Part shown: positions 8,183 to 16,611 of the stretch, piece after piece | How positions within the stretch are numbered: the first letter of the stretch is position 1 | Layout: the number at the start of each line of letters is the position of its first letter | Assembly (NCBI GenBank): GCA_947624485.1 | Contig: CANQKM010000002.1 | Location: 124,001-188,000, forward strand | Length of the DNA stretch: 64,000 bases | Reading direction: 5' to 3' | DNA from: an uncultured Clostridia bacterium | GTDB taxonomy: Bacteria > Bacillota > Clostridia > UBA1381 | Position numbers and translations under genes: made by a program | Notes under the pieces: generated by a model | Database searches by the model: none | Told to the model about the DNA's origin: nothing | Seen by the model: the letters and a program-made list of their open reading frames with translations, nothing else

Positions 8183-9772
8183 TTACTTCGCGTAATCGAC
8201 GGCTCTTGTTTCGCGAATCAGACTGACTTTGATCTGACCGGGGTATTCAAGCTCCGTCTCGATGCGCTTTACGATGTCCTTCGCGACAAGGATCATGCCG
8301 TCGTCGTTTATGACTTCGGGCTTGATCATTATGCGCACCTCGCGTCCCGCCTGAATGGCGTACGACTTTTCAACGCCGTTGAAGCTGTCGGCGATTTCCT
8401 CAAGCTTCTCCAAGCGCTTGATGTAGGTTTCGAGATTTTCGCGTCTGGCTCCCGGACGCGCGGCGGATATTGCGTCGGCTGCCTGTATGAGCGAAGCGGC
8501 AATCGTCTTTGCCTCAACATCGCCGTGATGCGCCAGAATTGCGTGCACAACATCCTTGTTCTCACGGAACTTCTTCGCTATATCCGCGCCGATAGTTACG
8601 TGCGAGCCTTCAACCTCATGGTCAACCGCTTTGCCGATGTCGTGCAGTAAGCCCGCTCTCTTCGCGAGATTGACGTCGACTCCCAGTTCACCCGCCATAA
8701 CGCCCGCAAGGTGTGAAACCTCGATACTGTGCTTGAGGACGTTCTGACCGTAGCTTGTTCTGAATTTCAGCTTACCAAGCAGCTTAATAAGCTCCGGATG
8801 AAGTCCGTGTACGCCCGTCTCGAACGTGGCGTTCTCGCCCTCCTGCTTGATAATTGCTTCAACCTCCCTGCGCGACTTTTCGACCGTTTCCTCGATGCGC
8901 GCCGGATGAATACGTCCGTCGACGATGAGCTTATCGAGCGCGAGACGCGCGACCTCGCGCCTTATCGGATCGAAGCTGGACACTATGACCGCCTCCGGAG
9001 TGTCGTCGATGATAAAATCGACGCCGGTGAGCGTTTCAAGCGTTCTGATGTTGCGTCCCTCTCTGCCGATTATACGTCCCTTCATTTCGTCGTTGGGAAG
9101 GTTTACAACCGATACGGTTGTTTCGGCAACGTGATCCGCGGCAACCTTCTGTATCGAAAGCGCAACGATGTTCTTTGCGTTTCTTTCCGCGTTATCCTTT
9201 GCCTCCTGCTCAATTTCTTTAACCATGACGGCTGCTTCGTGTCTTGTCGTTTCCTCAATGTTCTTAAGCAAAAGCTCCTTGGCTTCCTCAGCCGTAAGAC
9301 CGGAAATCTTCTCGACAAGCGCCATCTGCTGTTCCCTAATTTCTGCTATTTCTGCTTCTTTGGCTTCAAGGTTCTTAATCTTTTGATTGTAAGATTGTTC
9401 CTTTCTCTCCAAATTGTCTGTCTTTTTGTCTAAATTTTCCTCTTTCTGAGCTATTCTGCGCTCCTGACGGCTAAGCTCGTTTCTGCGTTCCTTAACCTCC
9501 GCGTCGAACTGCGCGCGAAGCTTTTGGTTTTCCTCCTTCGCTTCGAGCATCATTTCGCGCTTTTTGGCGGAAGCGTTTTTCTCAGCTTCGGCAATTATAG
9601 ACTTTGCCTGTTCCTCGGCTGAGCCGAGGTGGGCTTCGGCGATTTTCTTTCTGTGCGCGACGCCTCGGTTAAACCCGATAACTGCCGCCGCAGCGCAGAG
9701 TATGACCGCCGCGATTATAACGATTATCAATGTAATGCTAATCGGTAACACCCCCTGAACTTTTTTCTCCAA
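8183..9772 (-). CDS. rny: Ribonuclease Y
   Basis: Membrane-bound endoribonuclease that initiates mRNA decay in Firmicutes; about 529 residues. An N-terminal transmembrane segment (about 10-33) precedes a long charged coiled coil (40-200), a KH RNA-binding domain ([15 protein letters not shown]), and an HD domain ([22 protein letters not shown]) holding the metal-binding catalytic residues. The start is uncertain: TTG at 9772 has AGG three bases upstream, and GTG at 9751 would give VLPISIT after a GGGGG run. Either leaves the domains intact. The gene follows a 200-base leader with strong secondary structure. Confidence 0.95.
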   Translation of the reverse strand: MEKKVQGVLPISITLIIVIIAAVILCAAAAVIGFNRGVAHRKKIAEAHLGSAEEQAKSIIAEAEKNASAKKREMMLEAKEENQKLRAQFDAEVKERRNELSRQERRIAQKEENLDKKTDNLERKEQSYNQKIKNLEAKEAEIAEIREQQMALVEKISGLTAEEAKELLLKNIEETTRHEAAVMVKEIEQEAKDNAERNAKNIVALSIQKVAADHVAETTVSVVNLPNDEMKGRIIGREGRNIRTLETLTGVDFIIDDTPEAVIVSSFDPIRREVARLALDKLIVDGRIHPARIEETVEKSRREVEAIIKQEGENATFETGVHGLHPELIKLLGKLKFRTSYGQNVLKHSIEVSHLAGVMAGELGVDVNLAKRAGLLHDIGKAVDHEVEGSHVTIGADIAKKFRENKDVVHAILAHHGDVEAKTIAASLIQAADAISAARPGARRENLETYIKRLEKLEEIADSFNGVEKSYAIQAGREVRIMIKPEVINDDGMILVAKDIVKRIETELEYPGQIKVSLIRETRAVDYAK

Positions 9773-9778
9773 GACCTG

Positions 9779-9929
9779 CCAATGGGGGCTTTCTTAAAAT
9801 GACTGCTGCCTATGAAATACCGTCCAAGCCGACGAACCCGTATCGGCGCGTATGCAGGTAATAAGCGCCGCCGAGGCTACTGTAATCATACGGAGCAGCC
9901 CTTTAAGACGGCTCCATTTTAAGTATTGG
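9779..9929 (-). ncRNA. Structured RNA, probable 5' leader of rny
   Basis: Read on the minus strand, CCAAT-A-CTTAAAATG at the 5' end pairs with CATTTTAAG...ATTGG at the 3' end (9929-9915 with 9801-9779). Inside it, GGCTGCTCCGTATG (9900-9887) pairs with CATAGGCAGCAGTC (9814-9801), 12 of 14 positions counting one wobble. The apical part contains GGCGC/GCGCC and GCCGA/TCGGC stems. The 3' arm ends seven bases before the TTG start of rny. A promoter lies 64 bases upstream. It matches no riboswitch core that I recognise; a 6S-like stand-alone RNA is the main alternative. Confidence 0.5.
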
Positions 9930-9992
9930 GATTACATATCAAATTTCATATTTTACAGAAAACTTATATTTAAAGAATATTAAGCACATCAT

Positions 9993-10021
9993 ATTGTATA
10001 CCATTTTCGCCGATATGTCAA
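9993..10021 (-). promoter_or_regulatory. SigA-type promoter for rny and its leader
   Basis: TTGACA (10021-10016), 17 bases, TACAAT (9998-9993) on the minus strand. This predicts a leader of about 210 bases before rny. The rest of 10022-10200 is A/T-rich with no other feature seen. Confidence 0.7.
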
Positions 10022-10200
10022 GACGCGGAAAATAATTGTAATACAACGGTAAATTTTTCTGCGCCGGCAGCCGAAATGTGAAAATATACGGAAAAACAAA
10101 TATTTTATCAAAAAAAGCATAAAAAAATCGAAAAAAGACAAACTAATAATGTATCGTCAAAATGCACAAAAAATTAAAATAATTTTATTTATATATAGTC

Positions 10201-10250
10201 TTTACTGACTAAAAAAAATATGTTACAATGTATACCATAGATTGTATACT
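10201..10250 (+). promoter_or_regulatory. Two overlapping candidate promoters for the glg cluster
   Basis: TTTACT (10201) with TACAAT (10224-10229) at 17 bases, and TTACAA (10223) with TATACT (10245-10250) at 16 bases. Both point at glgB. Confidence 0.6.
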
Positions 10251-10296
10251 CTGATGAGTATGCCGGATAAAAATAATCAACAAAGGAGGGAGATAT

Positions 10297-12291
10297 ATGG
10301 CAGAAGAGATGACATGGGCGGGCATAAGCCGTTTTCAGGTTTATCTTTTCAATTCGGGAGAAAATTTCCAGTCGTATAAAATGCTCGGAGCGCATAAAAT
10401 AAAGCTTGACGGCAAGGAAGGCTGGCGGTTCGCCGTATGGGCGCCGCACGCGAAAAGCGTCCGGGTGGTCGGTGATTTCAACGGTTGGGACGGATGGGAC
10501 AAAAAGCTCGAGCCTATCGAAACAAGCGGCATCTGGTACGGTTTTTTCACCGATATAAAGGAGAACATGCTTTATAAGTATGCCATAGAAGCTCAAAACG
10601 GCGAGACGGTTTACAAAGCCGATCCGTTCGCCGTAAAATGTGAGTTGAGACCGGGAACGGCGTCGCTCACGAAGGATCTGGCAGGCTACAAGTGGGGCGA
10701 TAAAAAATGGCTCGCGGAACGCGAGAAGGAGTCGACGCTGCTTAAGCCGATAAATATCTACGAAATGCACGTAGGCTCGTGGAAGGTACACGAGGACGGC
10801 AGCCTGTATACTTATAAGGAGCTCGCGGACGAGCTTGTACCCTATGTTAAGGACATGGGTTACACACATATAGAAATCATGCCGGTAACGGAATACCCGT
10901 TCGACGGCTCGTGGGGCTATCAGGTAACGGGATATTTCTCCGCGACGACGCGCTACGGCGACTGCCACGAGCTGCAGTATTTCGTTGACAAGTGCCACAA
11001 GGCGGGAATAGGCGTTATCATGGACTGGGTTCCCGCGCACTTCCCGCGCGATGCTCACGGACTTCGTATGTTCGACGGTACGCCGACCTACGAGTACGCC
11101 GATCCGCGCATAGGCGAGCATAAGGACTGGGGTACGATGGTGTTCGACTACGAAAAGAGCGAAGTAATATCGTTCCTCATATCGTCGGCTTACTTCTGGG
11201 CGAAGGAGTACCACATGGACGGCATACGCGTTGACGCCGTTTCGTCCATGCTCTACCGCGACTATTCCAGAAACGACGGCGAGTGGGTGCCGAACAAGTA
11301 CGGCGGCAACGGAAACCTCGAGGCGGTCGATTTCCTTAGAAAATTAAACCGCATAATGGGTACGGAGTTCGCGAATTTCATGATGATCGCCGAGGAATCG
11401 ACGGCGTGGCCCATGGTTACCGCTCCGCCCGACAACGACGGACTGGGCTTCAACTACAAGTGGAATATGGGCTGGATGAACGACACGATAAGGTACATGT
11501 CCATGGATCCGTATTTCAGAAAGGACAACCACAGCCTTTTGACGTTCGTGATGATGTACGCCTACAGCGAAAACTTTATACTTCCGCTGTCGCACGACGA
11601 GGTCGTACACGGCAAGCATTCGCTTATCGACAAGATGTTCGGAAGCTATGACGAGAAGTTTGACGCGTACAGGGCGCTTCTCGGCTACTACATGACGATG
11701 CCGGGCAAGAAGCTGATGTTTATGGGCGGCGAGATAGGTCAGTTCCTCGAATGGCGTTATGACGACCAGCTTGAATGGAACGTCCTCGAAATAGAAAAGC
11801 ACAAAAAGCTGCATCAGTACGTCAAGGACATCAATCACTTCTACCTTGAAAACAAGGGCTTGTGGGAGAACGAGACAAGCTGGGACGGCTTTAGGTGGAT
11901 AAATGAGGCAGACAGCGAAAATTCCGTGCTTTCGTATATAAGACGCGGCAAAAATGTAAATGATAACGTCGTGGTGGTGGCAAACTTCACGCCGGTGTCG
12001 CGCCCGATTTATAAGATAGGCGTTCCGGTGGCGGGCAGCTACGAGGTGGTCGTGCATTCAAACGCCTCGAAGTACGGCGGCACGAGGCGTATTGCCAAAA
12101 AGACCTACAAGACCGTAAACGAGCCGTACAGCGATATGGGCTACACGCTTGTGGTCGAGGTTGACGGCAATTCGGTCATGATGCTGAAGAAAAAGCAGGA
12201 GACCGCGAAGAAAAAAGCTCCCGCGAAAAAGGCCCCGGCGAAAAAGAGCGCGGCAAAGAAAACAGAAACAAAGAAAAAGACAGAAATTTAA
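10297..12291 (+). CDS. glgB: 1,4-alpha-glucan branching enzyme with lysine-rich tail
   Basis: Makes alpha-1,6 branches in glycogen; 664 residues. An N-terminal CBM48-like domain (about 30-130, VWAPHAKSVRVVGDFNGW) precedes the GH13 barrel with INIYEMHVGSW, DWVPAHFP, the nucleophile in DGIRVDAV, the acid/base in MIAEEST and LSHDEVVHGK, then a beta domain. From about residue 627 the enzyme fold is over and the protein ends in a tail of KKKAPAKK/APAKKSAAKK repeats ending KKKTEI. Ordinary GlgB proteins lack this. The tail is close in composition to the C-terminus of histone H1 and is echoed in glgA. Start ATG has AAAGGAGGGAG. First gene of the glg operon; glgC follows after 19 bases. Confidence 0.95.
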   Translation: MAEEMTWAGISRFQVYLFNSGENFQSYKMLGAHKIKLDGKEGWRFAVWAPHAKSVRVVGDFNGWDGWDKKLEPIETSGIWYGFFTDIKENMLYKYAIEAQNGETVYKADPFAVKCELRPGTASLTKDLAGYKWGDKKWLAEREKESTLLKPINIYEMHVGSWKVHEDGSLYTYKELADELVPYVKDMGYTHIEIMPVTEYPFDGSWGYQVTGYFSATTRYGDCHELQYFVDKCHKAGIGVIMDWVPAHFPRDAHGLRMFDGTPTYEYADPRIGEHKDWGTMVFDYEKSEVISFLISSAYFWAKEYHMDGIRVDAVSSMLYRDYSRNDGEWVPNKYGGNGNLEAVDFLRKLNRIMGTEFANFMMIAEESTAWPMVTAPPDNDGLGFNYKWNMGWMNDTIRYMSMDPYFRKDNHSLLTFVMMYAYSENFILPLSHDEVVHGKHSLIDKMFGSYDEKFDAYRALLGYYMTMPGKKLMFMGGEIGQFLEWRYDDQLEWNVLEIEKHKKLHQYVKDINHFYLENKGLWENETSWDGFRWINEADSENSVLSYIRRGKNVNDNVVVVANFTPVSRPIYKIGVPVAGSYEVVVHSNASKYGGTRRIAKKTYKTVNEPYSDMGYTLVVEVDGNSVMMLKKKQETAKKKAPAKKAPAKKSAAKKTETKKKTEI

Positions 12292-12310
12292 TATATAGGA
12301 GATGATTTAA

Positions 12311-13516
12311 ATGGTATCAAAGGATTGCGTTGCAATGATACTTGCAGGCGGTCAGGGTTCAAGACTCGGCGCGCTGACGAAGAACGTCGCAAAGCCGGCT
12401 GTCCCGTTCGGCGGAAAGTACAGAATTATAGACTTCCCGCTTTCAAACTGTGTTCATTCCGGTATAGATACCGTCGGCGTGCTGACGCAGTATCAGCCGC
12501 TTGAACTTAACCGTTATATAGGTAACGGCAACCCGTGGGACCTCGACAGAAACCACGGCGGCGTGTATGTTCTGCCCCCGTACCAGAGCGCTAAGACAGA
12601 GGAGTGGTACAAGGGTACGGCGAACGCGATATATCAGAATCTGAGCTTCCTCGAGGGCTTTAATCCCGAAAACGTGCTTATTCTTTCGGGCGACCATATT
12701 TACAAGATGCACTACGGCGAAATGCTTAAGGCTCACAAGGAGTCGGGCGCGGCGGCTACGATTGCGGTTATGCCCGTGCCGTGGGAGGAGGCGAGCCGTT
12801 TCGGTATCATGAATGTGGACGATAACGGCGTTATAACGGAGTTTGAGGAAAAGCCCGCGAACCCGAAGAGTAATCTCGCTTCAATGGGTATATACATCTT
12901 CCGTTACGATATGCTCAAGAAGTACCTCGAGGACGACGAGAGAAATCCCGAATCGGCGAACGACTTCGGTAAGAATATTATCCCGACGATGCTCGCGGAC
13001 GGTGAAAAAATGGTGACGTATCGGTTCGAGGGTTACTGGAAGGACGTCGGTACTATCCACAGCCTGTGGGAGGCGAATATGGATCTTATCGACGATCCCC
13101 CGAAGTTTGACCTCGGCGACAGACGGTGGAGCATCTATTCGAGGAATATGGCGCTCGCGCCCCACTACGTAGGCGAACACGCGAAGATAACAAAGTCGAC
13201 AGTGACCGAAGGCTGCTACATTGACGGCGAGATCAACCACTCGGTAATATTCGGCGGTGTGGAGCTCGGCGAGGGCAGCGTTATAACCGACTCGGTCGTT
13301 ATGCCCGGCGCGAAAATCGGCAGGAATGTTATCATTGAAAGAACGGTTATCGGAAGTGAAGCCGTGATCGGCGACGGCGCGAAAATCGGCGTTGACAAAT
13401 CGGACGATAACAAGTACGCATCCAAATTATGTACCAATGACCTTGTGCTTATCGAGGGCGGCGCGAACGTGAGCGTCGGCGAGAATATCTACAAGGGCAG
13501 TATGGTAGAAGCCTAA
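12311..13516 (+). CDS. glgC: Glucose-1-phosphate adenylyltransferase (catalytic)
   Basis: Makes ADP-glucose from glucose 1-phosphate and ATP, the committed step of glycogen synthesis; 401 residues. The nucleotidyltransferase domain shows [12 protein letters not shown], the [16 protein letters not shown] segment, GDHIYKMHY and [11 protein letters not shown]; the C-terminal part is a left-handed beta-helix with hexapeptide repeats (for example [14 protein letters not shown]). All catalytic motifs are intact. It is 19 bases after glgB and 18 before glgD, with an AGGAGATG ribosome site. In Firmicutes GlgC forms a hetero-oligomer with GlgD that is more active than GlgC alone. Confidence 0.96.
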   Translation: MVSKDCVAMILAGGQGSRLGALTKNVAKPAVPFGGKYRIIDFPLSNCVHSGIDTVGVLTQYQPLELNRYIGNGNPWDLDRNHGGVYVLPPYQSAKTEEWYKGTANAIYQNLSFLEGFNPENVLILSGDHIYKMHYGEMLKAHKESGAAATIAVMPVPWEEASRFGIMNVDDNGVITEFEEKPANPKSNLASMGIYIFRYDMLKKYLEDDERNPESANDFGKNIIPTMLADGEKMVTYRFEGYWKDVGTIHSLWEANMDLIDDPPKFDLGDRRWSIYSRNMALAPHYVGEHAKITKSTVTEGCYIDGEINHSVIFGGVELGEGSVITDSVVMPGAKIGRNVIIERTVIGSEAVIGDGAKIGVDKSDDNKYASKLCTNDLVLIEGGANVSVGENIYKGSMVEA

Positions 13517-13534
13517 AGAAAGGGGACAGAGCCA

Positions 13535-14653
13535 ATGAGACGAGAAACAATGGGTATTATTCTGACGAATAACGACAGAATACCTCCTATAACCGATATA
13601 AGAGCAAACAGCGCGCTCCCCGTTGCGGGACGTTACAGAATAATCGACTTCGTGCTTTCCAATATGGCAAATGCCGGTATTACAAATATCGGCGTTGCCA
13701 CGGAGTCGAACTACTCATCACTTATGGACCACATCAGAAGCGGCAGCCCGTGGGATCTTGACAGAAAGAACTGGGGACTTAACATTCTCCCGCCGAGCCT
13801 TGAAAAAATGACGTACGGCGCGATAAAGGGCAACATCGATATGCTCGCAGGTATTCAGGACTTCATACAGAGAAGTCCGCAGACGTACGTTATACTGTCG
13901 CTCGGCAACAACATCTACAATATCGATTTCGAGGACGTGATCGAGAGGCACATCGAGAGCCAGGCGGACGTTACGACGATATACACCGACATGACGGGCG
14001 CGGACGAGAGAGAGCTGTCGCGCTTCACGATGCTGGAGCTTAACGACGACAAGCGCGTGGTTGACATAGAGGTTCAGCCGTATTATCCCAAGACAAGCAC
14101 CGCCGGCATGGACGTGTACGTTATGGAAAAGGCGCTGCTCGAAAGTATAATAGACGAGTGCAGCGCGCGCGGCGACAGCGATTTCGTGAAGGACGCGCTT
14201 GTAAAGAAAATCGACGGCTTACATATCTACGGCTACGAGTTCAAGGGCTACACCGAAAAGCTCGATTCCCTGAAGGCTTACTACAGAACGAATATGGACT
14301 TTCTGAAAAAAGAAGTCCGCGACGAGCTTTTCAACCCCGCGAGACCTATCTACACAAAGACGAAGGATCAGTCGCCGACGAAGTACGGCGCGGAAGCCGA
14401 CGTGAAAAACAGCTTTGTGTCGGACGGCTGCGTTATAGAGGGAACGGTTATAAACAGCGTTCTGTCGCGCGGCGTTAAGGTCATGAAGGGCGCGGTCGTG
14501 AAAAACTCGATCATAATGCAGGACAGCGTTATCGAGGAAAACGTGGAGCTTAGCCATGTTGTGTTCGATAAGGAGGTATGCGTGACGAAGGGCAGAAAGC
14601 TCATCGGTCAGGAATCGTACCCCCTGTGCATTGCAAAGGGAACGCAAATATAA
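13535..14653 (+). CDS. glgD: GlgD, non-catalytic ADP-glucose pyrophosphorylase subunit
   Basis: Paralogue of GlgC, 372 residues. It keeps the overall fold (LPVAGRYRIIDFVLSNM, a C-terminal beta-helix with VIEGTVINSVLSRGV) but has GIILTNNDRIPPI in place of the GGxGxRL nucleotide loop, the expected change for a GlgD regulatory subunit. It is therefore not a decayed glgC. In studied Firmicutes GlgD raises GlgC activity. Start ATG has GAAAGGGGACAG. It ends the first transcription block: a hairpin and a new promoter follow before glgA. Confidence 0.93.
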   Translation: MRRETMGIILTNNDRIPPITDIRANSALPVAGRYRIIDFVLSNMANAGITNIGVATESNYSSLMDHIRSGSPWDLDRKNWGLNILPPSLEKMTYGAIKGNIDMLAGIQDFIQRSPQTYVILSLGNNIYNIDFEDVIERHIESQADVTTIYTDMTGADERELSRFTMLELNDDKRVVDIEVQPYYPKTSTAGMDVYVMEKALLESIIDECSARGDSDFVKDALVKKIDGLHIYGYEFKGYTEKLDSLKAYYRTNMDFLKKEVRDELFNPARPIYTKTKDQSPTKYGAEADVKNSFVSDGCVIEGTVINSVLSRGVKVMKGAVVKNSIIMQDSVIEENVELSHVVFDKEVCVTKGRKLIGQESYPLCIAKGTQI

Positions 14654-14667
14654 GCAATTTACATAAT

Positions 14668-14696
14668 AGGACTGCCTCATATATAGGGGCAGCCCT
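14668..14696 (+). terminator. Hairpin after glgD
   Basis: AGGACTGCCTC and GGGGCAGCCCT pair around a short A/T loop and are followed by a loose T-rich stretch (GTTACGTTTTT). It may only attenuate read-through into glgA. Confidence 0.6.
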
Positions 14697-14737
14697 GTTA
14701 CGTTTTTGTATAATTTTACGATATTTTCACACAAGAC

Positions 14738-14767
14738 TTGACAAAATGAACACTTAGATAGTATAAT
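14738..14767 (+). promoter_or_regulatory. SigA-type promoter for glgA-glgP
   Basis: TTGACA (14738-14743), 18 bases, TATAAT (14762-14767), both hexamers consensus. A leader of about 90 bases with small inverted repeats follows. Confidence 0.8.
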
Positions 14768-14861
14768 TATAAGGTCTATGCTCTGTTTGAACGAGCGAAC
14801 CGAACGGTTTGAGCGGAAAAACGCGGCACAGATGCTTCTTTAGTGAAAGGAGTTTTTAACA

Positions 14862-16592
14862 ATGAATGTATTATTCGCAACATCAGAATGCGCGCCCTTT
14901 GTGAAAACGGGCGGCTTGGGCGACGTGGCAGGCTCGCTCCCCGCGGTTCTGAGACAAAAGGGAGTTGACGCGAGAGTTATCCTGCCCTTGTACAAGTGCA
15001 TACCGCAGGAGTACAAGGACAAGATGCGCTACATCGACCACATCTATATCAATATCGGCTGGAGAAGTCAGTATGCGGGCGTGTTTGAGCTTGAGCATGA
15101 CGGCTGTATCTACTATTTTGTGGATAACAAGTTCTATTTCAACGGCGACAAGCCCTACGACTATATCCACCTCGACTGCGAGAAGTTTATCTTCTTCTCG
15201 AAGGCGGTGCTGTCGCTTCTGCCGACGATCGGTTTCAGACCTGACGTGATAAACTGCAACGACTGGCAGACAGGCCCGATACCGGTGTTCCTCGACACGT
15301 TCCAGGATAATCCGTTCTTCCAAGGCATAAAGACGGTTATGACGATACATAACCTCAAATTCCAGGGACGCTGGGATTTCAAGGCTATAAAGGACGTAAT
15401 GGGCATAAGCGATTACTACTTCACCTCGGATAAGCTCGAGTTCTACCGTGACGCGAACCTCCTGAAGGGCGGCATGGTATACGCGAACAAGATTTCGACA
15501 GTAAGCGAAACGTACGCGGGCGAAATCCAGAGCGAGGAGTACGGCGAAGGTCTGCACAATCTTCTCCGCGCGAGAAGCGGCGACCTTATCGGCATAGTAA
15601 ACGGCATATCCTATACGGACTGGGATCCTGCGAAGGATAAGATGATTTACAAGAATTACACCGCGAGAACAGTCCACAAGAACAAGGTCGAGAACAAGAA
15701 AAAGCTTCAGGAGGAACTCGGACTTCCGGTAGATCCGGGTAAGATGATGATAGGCGTTGTTTCGCGCCTTACCGACCAGAAGGGCTTTGACCTTGTGGCG
15801 TACAAGATGGAGCAGCTCTGCGAGGGCGGCGCGCAGGTAGTCGTTCTCGGAACGGGCGACGAAAAATACGAAAATCTGTTCAGACATTACGCGTGGAAGT
15901 ATCCCGACCGTTTCTCGGCGCAGATCTACTTCTCGAACGAAATGTCGCACAAGATCTACGCGGCGTCCGACGCGTTCCTTATGCCGTCGCGGTTCGAGCC
16001 GTGCGGACTGTCGCAGCTTATAAGCCTTCGTTACGGCACGGTGCCTATCGTGCGCGAGACGGGCGGCTTAAAGGATACGGTGCAGCCGTACAACGAGTAC
16101 ACGGGCGAGGGTACGGGCTTCTCGTTCGCGAACTACAACGCGGACGAGATGATGAACATTATCTGGTACGCGATGCAGATCTACTACGACAGAAAAGACG
16201 AGTGGAACAATATTGTCGATAACGGCATGGCTATGGACTACTCGTGGAACGTTTCCGCTGACAAGTACATCAATATGTACCGCGGTTTGACGGGTATCTA
16301 CGATGAACCCACTCCCGAACCGGCAAAGAAAAAAGCGCCGGCAAAGAAAACGACCGCTAAGAAAAAGACGTCCGATTTCGATAAAAACATCAAGGCGGAC
16401 GCCGACGAAGCCACGGAAAAGGCGGTTAAATCCCGCAAAGAGCCGGAAATAGTCAAGGTGGAAAATCCGTTCGGCGAGGAAAAGCCGGCCAAGAAAACAG
16501 CGGCTAAGAAAACAACCGCGAAAAAATCAACAGAAAAGAAAACAACGGCAAAGAAAACAACGGCAAAGAAAACAGGAAAAACAAAGAAATAA
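14862..16592 (+). CDS. glgA: Glycogen synthase with lysine-rich tail
   Basis: GT5 glycogen synthase that extends alpha-1,4-glucan from ADP-glucose; 576 residues, about 100 longer than usual. The N-terminal Rossmann domain begins with ATSECAPFVKTGGLGDV (ADP-glucose-binding KTGGLGD); the second domain has VSRLTDQKGFDL and the EPCGLSQL retaining-GT signature near residue 385. The enzyme fold ends near residue 478. The tail that follows has a KKKAPAKKTTAKKK block, an acidic/mixed segment (DFDKNIKADADEATE through NPFGEEKP) and a second KKTAAKKTTAKKS-type block to the end. It resembles the GlgB tail. Start ATG follows GAAAGGAG. glgP follows after 19 bases. Confidence 0.95.
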   Translation: MNVLFATSECAPFVKTGGLGDVAGSLPAVLRQKGVDARVILPLYKCIPQEYKDKMRYIDHIYINIGWRSQYAGVFELEHDGCIYYFVDNKFYFNGDKPYDYIHLDCEKFIFFSKAVLSLLPTIGFRPDVINCNDWQTGPIPVFLDTFQDNPFFQGIKTVMTIHNLKFQGRWDFKAIKDVMGISDYYFTSDKLEFYRDANLLKGGMVYANKISTVSETYAGEIQSEEYGEGLHNLLRARSGDLIGIVNGISYTDWDPAKDKMIYKNYTARTVHKNKVENKKKLQEELGLPVDPGKMMIGVVSRLTDQKGFDLVAYKMEQLCEGGAQVVVLGTGDEKYENLFRHYAWKYPDRFSAQIYFSNEMSHKIYAASDAFLMPSRFEPCGLSQLISLRYGTVPIVRETGGLKDTVQPYNEYTGEGTGFSFANYNADEMMNIIWYAMQIYYDRKDEWNNIVDNGMAMDYSWNVSADKYINMYRGLTGIYDEPTPEPAKKKAPAKKTTAKKKTSDFDKNIKADADEATEKAVKSRKEPEIVKVENPFGEEKPAKKTAAKKTTAKKSTEKKTTAKKTTAKKTGKTKK

Positions 16593-16611
16593 GTAAAAGG
16601 GGTTTTATAAT

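Noticed and set aside
9779-9929. Assignment as 6S RNA, SRP RNA, tmRNA or a known riboswitch
   Set aside because: I could not see the conserved core of any of these; the region is therefore given only as a structured leader.
13535-14653. GlgD as a decayed copy of GlgC
   Set aside because: The loss of the nucleotide loop is the hallmark of the regulatory subunit, and the rest of the gene is intact and in an operon.
14883-15950. Long open frame opposite glgA (and similar ones opposite glgB, glgP, GH13 and GH78)
   Set aside because: They are antisense to well-supported enzymes, lack ribosome sites and domains, and arise from G/C-rich third positions and low stop-codon use on the opposite strand.
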